From Rhexocercosporidium sp. MPI-PUGE-AT-0058 (Eukaryota > Ascomycota > Leotiomycetes > Helotiales), in NCBI GenBank assembly GCA_020746875.1, contig JAGTJL010000017.1, forward strand, positions 496,001 to 560,000: 64,000 nucleotides of DNA, written 5' to 3'. How positions within the stretch are numbered: the stretch's first letter is position 1; each line of letters starts with the position of its first letter. The translations under genes and the position numbers were made by a program. The notes beneath the pieces were generated by a model. It was not told the DNA's origin, searched no databases, and worked only from the letters and a program-made list of their open reading frames with translations. Below are positions 33,833 through 46,671 of the stretch, one piece after another.

Positions 33833-35083
33833 ATGCTCTGCTGCTGCAAACCCAACTCGAACCCCCAGGCACAGACCAAACCTTACAACCGCCGACGGAA
33901 ACAAGACGGGGTCTTCGACCGTCGTGGTACCTGGCCGCAGAACTCAGCAGCTGTCATTGGTGGCGGAAGATCACCTGGCACAAGTCCAACTCGGCAGGGA
34001 CAGTATCAAGAAGAAGACGGTAAAATGGACAAGATGGCTCGCGGCTTCAACACTCCCGTAGAATCGCAAGTCAATCAAGATACGCAATCCAGGGAAGAGG
34101 ATTCACATGAGCTTTCACGAAAGAATTCACTTACGGGGTCGATCAAGGAATTGACAAAGAAGGCATTGTGTATAGGATCTTCTGCAATATCTCCTCCGAA
34201 ATTGTCCTCATACCTTGGCTCGTGGCGCCTAGGGCAGTCAAGTCGGCGGGTTGAGATGAGTGAATCTCCACGGTCCCATTACCACGACATGCCCGATGGT
34301 TTGGATGGGATTGCTCCTCCACGTTCTCGCCAGGATTATGGTGGCCCTCCTCAACCACATCGCATGGACTGTTACCCATTTCCTCCAAGTCCGACACGTA
34401 CAGCGCTGCCCCAAGGACCTGATCAGAACTTGACGCCTCAAAGTTCTATATATGGACCAACTACTCAACAGCCACACCTGGTGCAAAATGGAGGCTACTA
34501 CCATACAGGTCTCAATGTGAACTATAATGCAACCAATTCCAATCACGGACCATATGTGTCTACACAAGAGGTGCCACCAACTTATAGACCGCTTTTCCCA
34601 AGGCCAGCCAATTCCATGGAATCGGGTGGCATGTGGTGCCAGCCAAATCCCAACACCCAAAATGAATCTCGTGATACATCAGCCGAAAAGACTAACTGGT
34701 TCTCTTCTCTGGGTGTTATCGGCAAGCGGCGTAGAAGACGGCGCCTACCTACCTCCGAAGGATATTCCGAACCACCCACGGACCCGTCGACTTTCACACC
34801 TACACCAGGTCCCGATGGCAGATTTCCATGTCCTAGCTGTGCAAAGACCTACACACTTCAAAAGCATCTCAATCGGCATCTCCGTCGGCGTAAGTCACAA
34901 GCGAAAAAACTATACTGACCGTAGCTGACACGCACAGATACTGGTGATCGACCCTACGTTTGCCCTGAATGTGGAGACTGCTTTGCCCGTTGTGACACAC
35001 TGAAGAAGCATTATATAAAATGCGCACAAAAGCGAGGCAAGCTTGTATACCCTCGTCATCATCTGAAAGCTAGCGCCCTGTAG
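33833..35083 (+). CDS. C2H2 zinc-finger protein, probable transcription factor
   Basis: Exons 33833-34889 and 34938-35083, with a GTAAGT...ACAG intron of 48 bp, give about 400 residues. The ATG at 33833 starts MLCCCKPNSNPQ. Residues 1-320 are Ser/Pro/Gln-rich and look disordered; a basic patch (GKRRRRRRLP) could be a nuclear signal. Two adjacent C2H2 fingers close the protein: CPSCAKTYTLQKHLNRHLRR, where the intron cuts, then HTGDRPYVCPEC followed by GDCFARCDTLKKHYIKC. The TGDRPY linker is the classic finger linker. The second finger ends H-x4-C rather than H-x3-5-H. A short leader intron (GTGAGT, 33776-33813) is possible. Target genes cannot be inferred. Confidence 0.85.
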
Positions 35084-36536
35084 CCGAGGAGGCGGCAACA
35101 CGATCAGTCTCTATCGACTCTACTTCAAAACGCCACCCAGCAAACAGTCTTGCCGACAACAAACGGACACGCCACTCAACTAACGACCACAATTATGAAT
35201 GGGTACCAGCAAAGAGCCCCTTCCAACGGCAGCTTTGAACATTCAACTCCCCAGCCAACTGGTAGCCGTAGTCAAGCACCGCAAGGGGGCTCTGAGGGAC
35301 GCCAGGCCCCTGGTAACGACCAGTACATCTTTGATTCCAGGCGTTGACCTTGACTTTGGTCCAAGGAGTGTGGGTTCAGCAATTATAGATTTGGGAAGAG
35401 TTGTGAGCAAGGATGAAGAAGGATTACTACTGTTACTGTTACTATCATGATTGCATTAGGACCCTTGACTACTGAAGTTGAGGGAGCGGGCAAGAGTCTA
35501 CAACTTAAAGAGCGAGAGAGGCACAGAGTCCTTTGAATAGCGTAGACAATACAGATTAATAGTATCCATGAACTCATGCTCCAGGACATATCATGAGAAG
35601 GAAATCACAGCGAAGGTCACTCTTTAGGAACGGTATCAGGGTACATCTTGCAAAAGCCTTCATTATTAGCTCTGGTACTATCTCCTTCTGCTCAAGCTCA
35701 CTAGATCTCGCAGCTCTGTGGGAAGCTTCCTCACTACCTCTCATCGCATCACATGCCGTATATCTACCATTCATCTCAGCTTGAGCTCTGTAACGTAGCC
35801 AAGATCGTCCCTTCCATCCCCTCCCCTCCCTCCAGCCTTCCCCCTCCAGCCCAAACAGAAAAAAGAAAAAACTCCACCCCTCCCCCCCGTCTCATATTCT
35901 TTTGTGTGCGTGTGTGTAAGAGAGAGAGAACATATACCCTCCCTAGAATAGCAAGACCCGCTGCGAAGAAACCCGTCATAGAACCAGAGCCGGGATTTGA
36001 GTTGAGAAAGAAAAGTGAAAAAGAGAAGATACATTTGATCGATCGATGGGTCGTTTGCGTATTGTGTTGTGTTTTATGTATGTACATGGGAAGAACCTGT
36101 GGTGGAAGATAGTTGGCTGCCTGACGTGGTCGAGTAGCGGGTTGTTGTGAAGATACACATGCTTGCATTGAATTGGTGGGTGATGCTAGGAGGTATCCAG
36201 CTTTTGATCTGATATCAATATCGAGAACCATAACGCCAGAAGAAAACCACCAGGGCCGAACTCGTAACCGAGATTGAAATATCCATCCGTCGAATGTGTC
36301 TATCGTATCGAAGCGTATCGTGCGGTATGGACAAAGGCTAAGCGAACAAGAATAGAGAAGAAGGGTGGGATTATTTACGCGGGTTTGTAGGTATGAAGTG
36401 GTACGATACGCGTCGGCAATGGGTATTTGATAGCGGCGGATGAGTTGTAATTGTGTGAGTGATCGTGAGCGTGATCGAATGGTGAAAAGTTTCGTCGATT
36501 TTCGGTTTAAAGAGAAGAGATTATGACAGGTGTGAT
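35084..36536. other. Convergent intergenic region
   Basis: Between the zinc-finger gene and palI 3' ends. Contains pyrimidine-rich and GTGT/GAGA simple repeats at 35800-35935. No credible gene. Confidence 0.5.
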
Positions 36537-38767
36537 TTAGAGACCACTGGCTGGCGGATATGCGCTATTTGGTACCATTCCTGGGCCTGGATTCGGGCGT
36601 CCACCTCTAGGGTAACCGCCTCGCCCTCGACCACCTGGTAACTGAAAGTCGGGGTTTGAGTTGAGGAGGATATCGTTCTGTTGAGGAGCTGGCCGTCTAG
36701 TTGGCATGGGAGCATACCCTGGACCGCCATTCCATCGAGGATTGACTCCACGTTGCGAAACGGAGGTGAAGTTCGAGCGGTCTGACTCGGCGGGACTACG
36801 CGACCCTGATTGGAGATCTTCGTATGAGTTGCTGCCATCTAGGTTACTGACCGGTTGAATGGGTCGGAGGTTCTGGTTCGAAGGATTCCTTGGTGGATAA
36901 CCTGACGACAATCCAGCTGCTGGGGGTGCCATTGCTTGCTCCTCGGTTACGAATCGAGGATCTACATCTTCGTAGTAGTTGTCTCCAGCCGAACTGATTC
37001 GCCTGTGAACTTGTGTTGTTGGACTCGGCAGCTCAGCAGGCTGTGCATTTGGATTCAGCGGAGATGAACGACCGCCTTCTCCCCATGCCTGTCTAGGTGG
37101 AACGTAGGCACTGGATTTGTTAGCTTGTGAGAAGGTGACCCATGGAACAACTTACTCTTCAGAACTGTATCTACTCCCGTCACTGTCCACTGTCTGCCTT
37201 TGCTGTAACCTCTGCTGTTGAAGCCCAACCATTCCAGCTACATCACCATCACTCTCTCTGATATTCCCGAACTGGCCAAATCCCCTGGGGGCAGTCGAGG
37301 GACTTCCTGTCGTAGCATCCATCTCGATAGCTTGCCCCACAGGTCCGACTGTGTCGAGCCCTGGCAGCGGTGGTGGCGACTCAGCTCGAGGCAAACTGCT
37401 CCTAGAATCATCCGGGTTGTATGCTGCATATTCCGCTTGCTGGGGAGGTGGGTATTGATCATATCCTCCAGGCTGTGGTCTCCTCTGACCATACCCGGCT
37501 GGTGAAGGACCTCTGTTATCGTACCCACCCCTTCCATAAGCTGGAGGTGCTCCGCCTCTTCCACCTCTCATCATAGCACCACCTGGTGGTCCCATTTGAT
37601 CTCTGTAAGGCCCGCCATATCCTCCACGTGGCGGCCCGTAGCCACCTCTTGATGGTCCTCCACGTCCATTCGAGTATCCACCGCCTCTTGGTCCCCCTCT
37701 ATATCCACCCGGCATTCCCCTCCCTCTTGAATTCATCGAGTTTTCTGAATATTGACGATTCAGCGACGGATCAGCTGATGGGTCTCTACTTCTTCCCCCG
37801 TAGCCTCCTGGTCGTGGAATGATGTTCCCATATTGATCTCTCTGTGGAGCCTCTCCCATCCTTTGCGGTCCTCCATATCTATCAACTCCCGTTCCTGCAG
37901 CACCATTTCCATTTGGTGAGTTCTCGGTAGGAGTTCTGGTCGTCAATGGAATCCTCTCATCACTCGTTCTCTCTGGGTCCTTCTTAGCCATTTCAAATGT
38001 TGCAAAGGCAGGTAGCTTGTCAACCGCCGATTCACTACCAATCAACGTGGTGCTGGCAGCCAACGGCGCCGGTACTGGCCCTTGACGATTGTAAAAGTTC
38101 TCCCCATTCATCTCTGCGTTCTCTGCAATGCGGCGCTTCCTCGCCTTTCGACTGACCAAGGTTCTCCTCATCGCACACGACACAATACCACTAGCAGCGA
38201 TTAGAATAGTAGCTGCTAAGACAATGTACGATCCCCATGCCATGTGCGGAACGAAGAGTAGAACATCAATCAGGAATGAGAGAAGTGAAGTTATCAAAGT
38301 CAGAATACTAAGGATGAAGATCCCGAGAAGGTACCGTGGGGAGTGGGAGGGAGCGTGGAAATGGGCTGCTGCAGCCATTACAGCCATGACGAGGGTGAAT
38401 AGTGCTGCGATCGGGTGTACAACAAGGATTGCTGATAGAGTCGCTCTGGTCTCAGTCGATAGATCGAAGGTGTCCGTCTGCTCCTTGCTGTATACAGTCC
38501 CTATAAAAAGTCAGTATTAGGTCCACTGATTTATGCAGCTGGCCGAGGGGCGTCCAGTCTCCGCAGAGTCGACTACTAACTAGTATTATATCCAATCTCT
38601 ATGCTGGTACAGTTTGAGCCCTTGCAATATCCAAATACACCAAAATCTACTCCTTCAAACGAGCCCAGAGGGATCTGTTTTATGATTGGCGTCGAGAGGA
38701 CGGATATGAGGAGCAAGAAGAACGCTGCGAACAGCAGTATCGTCAACGGGGTCGCTGGCCTCAACAT
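36537..38767 (-). CDS. palI: pH-response regulator PalI/RIM9
   Basis: Exons 38581-38767, 37156-38500 and 36537-37110 (minus), joined in phase by GT-AG introns of 80 and 45 bp, give about 701 residues. The N-terminus, MLRPATPLTILLFAAFFLLL, is a signal-anchor helix. It is followed by an ectodomain with the conserved GVFGYCKGSNCTSIEIGYNT cysteine motif, then three more helices (within LSAILVVHPIAALFTL, LLGIFILSILTLITSLLSFL and GSYIVLAATILIAASG). The rest is a long Gly/Arg/Pro-rich cytosolic tail (GGYGPPRGGYGG and similar). In Aspergillus and yeast, PalI/Rim9 assists the plasma-membrane pH sensor PalH/Rim21, upstream of PacC/Rim101 activation at alkaline pH. Four helices and the tail fit filamentous-fungal PalI. 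No lesions seen. Confidence 0.92.
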
Positions 38768-41283
38768 CTTGAATATCGGAAAATTGGGCGCTTGAAAAGA
38801 ATTGTTCGTGCCGGCGTCTTCAAGACGCGGCCTCTGGGAGGGAGTTGCGATCTCTCAATGCGCAAGGCAGGATTTCGATATTTTGTCCCAAGCGGTTAAT
38901 CTCCTCGTTGATGGGAAAGCGCATATAGGGGATTCGATGTCGGCTTCTTTCGGCGCTCGCATTGATCTCGCAGATCTGTCCAGGAAACGAGAGTGGCACC
39001 TCGTCGATGAATCGAAGCTGGAGGTGAGATTTGATGTCGAATGGAGTTGGCAGACAGCGGCGATGCGATAGAGGTGGTGCGTCGGGCGAGACTTGGATTC
39101 TGGAAAGCCAATGGCGGGGGGATAGTCCAGCTGCTCCTAACTACTGTCTACTACGACGTACTAACGCACTCTCAAGCCCTGATATTGTCGCGACCTTCCG
39201 GTTCTGGGCTTCCGGCGACGGTACGCTGGGTCTGGTCTTGCCAGTAGTTGGGGATTCGATTCGATATCCTGTCCTGCAGCCAGCTTCTGCACCAATGGCC
39301 ACGAGGCAGCCCGGCCACTCTGGGTGAGTGAGCAAGTTCAACCCCGAGGATTGGACGGGAGAGAGGTGGAAGAATGCGAAGCAGTGCAGCGCTGTGCAGT
39401 GCAGTGCAGTACGGCCTGCGATAATTGTTGAAGGAGCGTCGTGGTGGTGGTGGTGGTTGTTGTTGGTGAGTGGAAGTACTCCAGTACTGTGGTGAAGGGT
39501 TGTCGTCGCAATAAAGCGGCAAATGAATGTAGATGTTTTAGTTGAAGGGGACGAGACGAGCCGGGAAGGGAAGCAGAAGGGGCTCCGTGTGGAAAGATAG
39601 TTTGGACCTGTCGGATCTCCCTGAATTCCTGAATTGTTCGTTTCGTCCGTTGGGTGGCTGGCCTGGGGAGTACAATAGCAGCACAGAACGGTGGGAGAGG
39701 GAGAAAGGGACTTGGATTCTGGACTTCTGGAGGAGACAAGGCAAAAGCGCGGCTCAGCCACGATCTTCCACGCGTTACACGGAACGAGCAGAGAGGAGAG
39801 GAGAAGAGTAGAACAGAACGATATCACGACCTTCGATCGGTACAGTATTGTATGGATGGTGATATGATCGGTGTGCTAACGACGGATCAAGTCACGAAAA
39901 GATCCAATGTTCAAAACAAGGAGTTGTGCACAGCATCGCTCGCGGGCTATCCCCGAGAACAAGAGCAAGAACAAGAACAAGGCAAATCAGATCCAGATCC
40001 AGACCATACCTTGCTTGCCATGCCATACCATGTCATCATCCAGAGCTCCTGGTGGTTCTTATTTTCTCAAACGACTGTCCCGGAACCTTCGTCTTCAGGT
40101 ACAAGCTTTAACCCAGCAACCCTCATTTCCCTCCCATGATTATCGTGGGTCTCTTTGATTCTGCAATCATCTGCAGGTCACTGCTGGAGACCCGTCACAC
40201 TTATCGCGACACCATGTCCACGATCCCTGGCTCATCGTGCTAGCTCTCCTCCGTAATCTGACGGTGACGCTATTCAGATCCCAGCTCAAGACCTGACCCT
40301 CTGCTGCACAGGAAGACTCTACTGCACAGGAAGACTCTACTGCACAGGAAGACCTGCAGCTCGAGTTAGTTCCCCGGCCAGATCATGACGAGACCACAGT
40401 TCAGGTACCGCATACTCTGGCCTCACCTCAATATATCTATTTCATGTGGCCTTTCAGCACAAACACTAACCCAAAGCTGCACCTAGATTGCTATCTCTCT
40501 GCGATTCATGAAGCCTCGAAAGTATATGACGGGATAACGGCCTCTGTTTAGGGAAGATGATGCTGCTGGGATTGCAATCTGCATCCATACCCTTGAACAT
40601 TGCTCCAATCACCATGGACTTTCGATATATCCATGCATCTGCGGCATGATACCGCAGGCATGGGACACCGCGGGAAAAGTCTGTTTCTGGAAGCTTACAG
40701 AGGCGAGCGGGAAAACAGCTCCATCTGGCGGAGTGGCTTGATATCACTTTGGAATTTATCCGGTAAGCCGCCCACCAGAACACACACGCACTCACTCACT
40801 CTCTTGCATCTTTATATCAGGCGAGGATTGATTGATGGTTGTAGTCCAGACAAACATTTGTGTCTTGTTGAATTGTTTGTTGTCGAGGATATAGTCTGGC
40901 GCTGAGGTGACGCTGTTTATTTTTAGACTTCTGCATATTTGAGACTCGTTTCAAAGTCCTTCTTCCTAAACCCAGACAGACAGACAACAACCTCAGCACA
41001 CAGGGCTCTGCTTCCGCGAAATGCCGCCTGTGAATGGTTGTGGAATACAAACCCGTCTGACAGTCTGTTGGTCCTCAATCTACGGGCTGGGTTTTTGCGA
41101 GCCTGACAAAGGTTCCATGAGTTTGCTGCAGGACGTTATCAATGTTCTTGCGATTGCACTACCAAACACCATTTTTGTCTCAATCACACCATTAATCAGA
41201 CAGACTTAACCTGTGCATGCGTGTCGCTATTGCCTCTACGCGGATATTCCATTCCATTTCCATTTCCATTACAGAGTCCTTTC
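38768..41283. other. 2.5-kb intergenic region
   Basis: palI promoter and unassigned DNA. It includes a GTGGTGGTGGTGG tract near 39445, a GTGCAGTGCAGT-like repeat near 39385-39412, (AAGAACA)n near 39960 and the 18-bp tandem repeat at 40305. Several 60-230 codon frames exist but are low-complexity or lack a proper ATG. No gene recognised. Confidence 0.45.
40305..40353 (+). repeat. 18-bp tandem repeat, about 2.7 copies
   Basis: TGCACAGGAAGACTCTAC repeated at 40305 and 40323, with a partial third copy from 40341. Perfect between copies, so recent. Confidence 0.93.
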
Positions 41284-41967
41284 CTAAGCTTGGAGATGGC
41301 TTACCACTTCGCTCGCATTTTCGTACCTGCCTTCCCAGCACATTTTTATAGTTGCTCCGCCCTCCTTCACTTCTAAGACAGGGAATTCGCTCTTTCGGTA
41401 GAGTTCTTCAAACTGACTTCGTGGACAATAGTGTCGTATTCTGGGAATGGTTGATGGCCGCTGATGATGTGATAAATCGTTGAGCCGAGAGCAAAAATAT
41501 CGGTTTTTGTATCCGCAAACTCGCCGGTAGCACGAGGCATGAATGGTTCTGCATTCTCCGAAACTCCCCCATCAACCAGGACTTCCCCTTTAGCATCCAA
41601 CAGACGGCCTTAAAAGCCACAAAGCTTAACGCAAAACTTAGCATCTAAAAGAACATTCCGGACGTGGATATCGCAGATCAGTATATTCTGCTGGTGGGCG
41701 TAGGCAACTCCTTCGGCAATCTCCTTGGCCAGCCGGAACCTCTCCCTAGTTGAAAGTACTACTTCTCGGAGATGTCTTTCCAATGTTCCATTCGGCGCGT
41801 ATTCAAGGGGTACGCCATCTTCATGCCATCCTTTGTACTCGATGATACGAGGGTGTCTCATGAGTCGCTCGAAGATTTGGCGTTCCACGTGAAGAGCGGT
41901 CACTTCACTAGGAAAGTGAGGGAGGGTACTTCAAGACTGTCGTCTCATCGACGTAGATATCGGTCAT
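41284..41967 (-). pseudogene. Fungal protein-kinase-like pseudogene
   Basis: Minus-strand reading starts MTDIYVDETTVLKYPP, with the ATP-site Lys in VLKYP. It then shifts frame near 41925 into EVTALHVERQIFERLM, LEYAPNGTLERHL, and the catalytic loop ICDIHVRNVLLD (His-x-Asp equivalent). KLCGF follows where KxxDF is expected. A TAA at 41610 interrupts it. It continues TDIFALGSTIYHIISGHQPF, then shifts frame again near 41390 into FEELYRKSEFPVLE and CWEGRYENASEVVSHLQA to a stop at 41284. At least two frameshifts and one nonsense codon. It belongs to the same small-kinase type as the genes at 53205 and 55022, an expanded group in some filamentous ascomycetes. Confidence 0.85.
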
Positions 41968-43583
41968 TTCTTAACAAGTGGTCCAAGAAGATGGCAGGCG
42001 TTTATGATGAAAGGGTCGCCTTGGATGGGAGCTGTACTTATTCGGAGACACCTCGGTATCACCAAAGTGACAACTCATCGCCTTTCCTCTCAGCACCCAT
42101 AAACTGATTTCCCTCGGCGTGTCCCTTCGATAGTATTTATTTGCCTACTAAAGTAAACATGATAGAGAAAATGGTGGGTCTAAGCTAAGGGCCGCTCGTG
42201 TGGCAGCTGTGTTGTAGGTACGTCTACAACGTTCTGGTTAGATTCCCGGATCCTTTTTCGCACCTCTGTATTCTGCTTTGTTTTCTGCCATCTACGATAA
42301 CTTCAGCACTTCAGAACATATAATTTATCTGTTGGTCGTCCACATTCCAGGCAGTTGTAATTCAATTCAACGAACGGATTTGCCACAGAAAAGCAATATC
42401 TTTCCTTCTCGAATTCCCTCCGAAGCTCCTCGTTATTTCCATACCATATTGCCATCGCTGACTTTACCCAAAACCCAGTGCCGAAACAAGCAATACTCTT
42501 GATGTTCAGAAGTGAACATGGACTAGAGACTTTATGGATCTTATGTTGCTTAGATCTTCATTTATACAGGAGTGGCTACTGGGGCGCTCTGCTTAGCATT
42601 TGTGGCAGATTGCCCCAGGGGTCTTGTTGGTTAGTGATCCCATGTTTGCTTTCTCAACCCAGTTACCACAATTCTTATCCCATGGAATAGGACTCTACGT
42701 CTCGATTATGTGTTTTGGCTCCGGTGTATTTTTTGTAGGTCACCGTGATTTCGTGTCTTGCACACATGTTGGGCTGCACCTGAATTTTAGTGGCTAGGAG
42801 ACTGCTTCGTAGGATGCCTACCAAAAGCTTGTATTTTTTCGAATTGTTCATATGTAGACGCTTGAAGGTTGGATGTCGAGGCAATTTTACCTTCTCATCG
42901 AGCTAGATAGCCTTATCCTATATGCAAATTCATCCTAGTATAGTTACTCCAACTTCTTAACCTGGGCATGCTTGCAGCGGGCTCTGAGCTTGGAGCTAGA
43001 AGGAGCAGATCCGGGCCAAGGTTAGAGTGCAAGTCAGCCCTCTTTCGCACCAGGCTTCAGTGTGGATAGCGTGTAATCATTATTAAATGCACAATAAGAA
43101 TGCATGCTTAAAGCTTTCATTGATAACTAATCTATTTTGGATTTGGAAATCAGAAGTTCTTCTACTCGGTAAAGTATGGTTTGAGGTTGTTTTGAGGGCC
43201 AAGCTGAGAAACTACGGGCTGCGAAACCTCAAGGCCAGCTTGCAGCCTACCTACCAGAGAGCGAGTATCTGGAGCATTTACAACCAAACAACTTTAGTGA
43301 CATTTCCGAGTAGCCGGTTAATAGACGTCATATACTCGGGTACCTGAGTTTAAAAAGTCTCTGGAATGGGGACCAAGAAACTCAAATGCCAGATAACGAG
43401 ACCATGTTTTCAGCCGAATCAGAAAGGGGAAACAATTCGCCGAGTCCGAGCCCGGCGGACAAGATCGGAGTTAAGATAAATACGGCAACCATCTGCCATG
43501 TACGCATGCATATATACATGACATCTTTCAAAAGGTTGAAGCCTGGGTACGCTCTAGATCAATGTCTGCACCCATTTGAAGCA
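41968..43583. other. Intergenic region
   Basis: 1.6 kb without recognisable coding; includes the ABC1-kinase promoter. The ABC1 frame is open back to an ATG at 43386, but the region 43386-43583 does not look like a mitochondrial presequence. Confidence 0.45.
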
Positions 43584-45690
43584 ATGTCACTGCGTACGGC
43601 AGGTCAATATCTGCGCAGCAATGGCCTCAAGTGTAGACCAACACACATCCATGCCCACGAAGCACAGGCATTCCAGCGAATATCATATCGCAGTCTCCAG
43701 ACACTTCAAAGATATGAGCGGCCCTCAATAGCACCAAGCAAGGCCAGCTTCTCTAAACCTTCGATTCGCTCGATACAATCCCAGAGATTCCAATCCTTCA
43801 CTCCACCATCTCCAGAATCCCTCGGAAAAGCACAGCCTGCAAAACTATATCCGCGATCGATAAAATGGGGTCGCAGACTGTTGATTGTCAGTGTAGTGGG
43901 AGGATCTCTATACTTTCTGGATTCGCAATTCTACGCCTCTTCAATTACACGATCCCTTCGTACGTTTGGCTTGGGGATCGTGGTAGCTCTAGATTATAAG
44001 CTCAACTTCCGCCCAAAACCGTTCTTTGGCGGCGATATCGCAGATTTACATCTAAGGAACGCAGAGAGGCTGTTCGAGCTCTTGCACCAGAATGGCGGAT
44101 TGTACTTGAAGATTGGCCAGGCGATCGCTATGCAGAGTGCAGTTCTACCCCCAGAGTTCCAGAAGATGTTCTCGCGGATGTTCGACGATGCGCCTCAGAA
44201 TACTTGGAGTGATGTGGAGAAGGTAATTAGAGAGGATTTTGGAGGCAAGAGTCCCGAGGAGGTCTTTGGTGTCAGCTTCAGTAATGAGCCTGGGAAGGGT
44301 GTTATGGAGAAGAAGGCTAGGGCTTCGGCATCTGTTGCGCAGGTCCATTGGGCGAGATTGCCGGATGGGAGGGAGGTTGCTATCAAGGTTCAGAAGAGAG
44401 AGATTGAGCGGCAGGTTGGATGGGATCTTTGGGCATTCAAGTAAGTCGAGCACTTACTTACAAATGGGCATAGCTAACAACCCCAGGGTCATGATGAAGG
44501 TCTACACGTACTGGTTCGATCTCCCCTTCTACAGTCTCGTGCCCTACATCGCCGAACGCCTCATGCTTGAAACAGACTTCGTCAACGAAGCCAACAACTC
44601 TGAAAAGATGGCCGAACTAGTGTCTAGCGAACCCCGTCTTCGCGGCCGAGTCTACATTCCGAAGGTGTACCGCGAACTCTCTACGAAACGCATCATGACC
44701 GCCGAATGGATCGAAGGCGTACGCCTCTGGGACAAAGAAACCCTCACCGGATCCTGGGTAGGTGGTAACGGCCGAGGTTCCCCAGGAGCGAAAGGCACTC
44801 CTCTGCCTCCACCAAAAACCGCAACGCGTTCCAACGATGGCACCGGTTTCCTCAAACCAGACCGCGACGACTGGCGCGGCCGCTCAGGGAAAGGCGGGCT
44901 AGGCCTCTCCCTCAAACAGGTAATGACAACGATGATCGACCTCTTCTCAGCGCAGATGTTCCTCTGGGGACTCGTCCACTGTGATCCTCATCCGGGCAAT
45001 ATATTCATCCGGCGGCAACCAAACGGGCAGCCCGAGCTAGTCCTCATCGACCACGGGCTGTACGTATCTATGACACCAAGGTTCAGACGGCAGTACTGCC
45101 AGTTCTGGAAAGCGATTATGACGTTCGACAATGAGACACTCAGCGAGATAACCAGCGCCTGGGGCGTCAAAGCCCCGGATCTCTTCGCCTCAGCCACACT
45201 CATGCGTCCGTACGAAGGCGGAGACAACAGTACGAAAGGCCGTATTACCGGCGAACTCAAAGGCCTCACTCCCGCCGAGCGGCACTACGAGGTGCAAGAG
45301 CGCATGCGGCAAGGGATCCGCGAAGTCTTATCTGAGGAGGAGAATTTCCCCCGCGAGCTCCTGTTCATAGGCCGCAACATGCGGATCGTACAAGGCAACA
45401 ATCAATTCCTCGGCTCGCCTGTAAATCGCATCAAGATGACAGGGTGGTGGGCGAGTCGTAGTCTAGTTGATGATAAGGATCTAAGTCTAGGCCAGAGGTG
45501 GGTGAATGCGTGGCGGCATCTGCTGTTCCGCTTTGTGCTATTTGGGAGTGATGTTGTGTGGTGGACTAGTAGGGTGAGGCAGGTGCTGGGGTGGGGGGAT
45601 GGTATGGATGATGATCTTGAGAGGCAGATGAGGTTTATTGCGAAGGATCAGTTCGGGGTGGAGTTGCAACATGATGTTTTTGAGGGGTAG
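43584..45690 (+). CDS. ABC1/ADCK-family atypical kinase, mitochondrial (MCP2/ADCK1-like)
   Basis: Exons 43584-44440 and 44487-45690, with a GTAAGT...CCAG intron of 46 bp, give about 686 residues. I chose the ATG at 43584 because MSLRTAGQYLRSNGLKCR starts an Arg-rich presequence; an earlier in-frame ATG exists at 43386. A hydrophobic helix (LLIVSVVGGSLYFL) follows. ABC1 hallmarks are the KxGQ motif in LYLKIGQAIAMQSAVLPPEF, Ala-rich SASVAQVHWARL, VAIKVQ with the Lys, FVNEANNSEKMAEL, VHCDPHPGNIFIR (catalytic loop) and LIDHGLY (metal site). An unusual Gly/Pro/Lys-rich insert near 44755-44890 separates the lobes. Yeast Mcp2 and ADCK1/5 relatives act in mitochondrial lipid homeostasis. No lesions seen. 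Confidence 0.93.
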
Positions 45691-46671
45691 ATTGAGGGGG
45701 TTAGAGAGGAGATTGGGGGGGAGGTGAGGGGATGTGTATGATAAGAGATGAGAATCTGCATCAGCGTGCATTAGACAGGTGCCTAGATGGGTTGGTGGGA
45801 GGTATGGCGTTGGAGAGAGGTACATAATCCACTTTGTTCAGCTATGTAGATATATAGCGTACTACAAATAAACAATCATAAGGACGATACCTACCTGAAA
45901 CTGAAAGGTTAAAAGCTCCTCTTCCAGGAGCTCCATCCAAAAAAGCCCACACTTCTTCAGCGGGGCTTCAATTGGCTCAGGCTTCTGGTATTCCCTCTCC
46001 CTCTCCTTTAAGAGCTAAGCGACACCAGGCGAGTCTCCCCAAAACAGAAAGAAAACAACCAAATCACCTCGCACGACATCACTAAGCCACACTTCAACAG
46101 CTAGAATGTCTATTATTATCCTTCGGAGCTGGAGAAGCGGTCGCAGAACCTTTCCATGCAGTAGGCAAAAACGAAGTGAAAAGACTTTCGAAGAGGGAAG
46201 GGATGACGTCCAGTGGTCGTCAGGTGTCTTGTACTCTGTCTTTACTTAGTACTTCGGATCGCGACTAAAAAGATTGCAAAGTAGAGAAAGTCTTGCACCA
46301 CATAAGCCAACGTACGCCGACTATACGACGGTTCAAAATCCTCTCATTCATTCCTCTATGAAATTCAATAAAACAAGACAATTGATATCCTCTACGTGCC
46401 CCCTCCAAAGACTATACATACAACCAGCCCCACCCTACATTCCTGTCACCGCGGAAATGACATAATATTATAGCCGCGAAACGACCAACCTCCCTCGGGC
46501 ACTGGTAGGTACCGTAAGAGTAAGAACAAAAATGGAAATCTGTAAACGAGTGGTGTGCGCCTGTCGCTGTGCTCCGATCCGTAAACCCGCCCCATATGCC
46601 TGCCCTATACATCTATGAAAGTTAATTACCTCTTGTTGAAGTAGTGTTGAATGAGTCGAAATAAGGCTCCA
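45691..46671. other. Convergent intergenic region
   Basis: Between the 3' ends of the ABC1-kinase and RING genes. No gene recognised. Confidence 0.5.

Noticed and set aside
39141..39827. 228-codon minus-strand frame in the palI upstream region
   Set aside because: His/Ser/Pro low complexity, no recognisable domain, and composition explained by CAC and CTG-like simple repeats.
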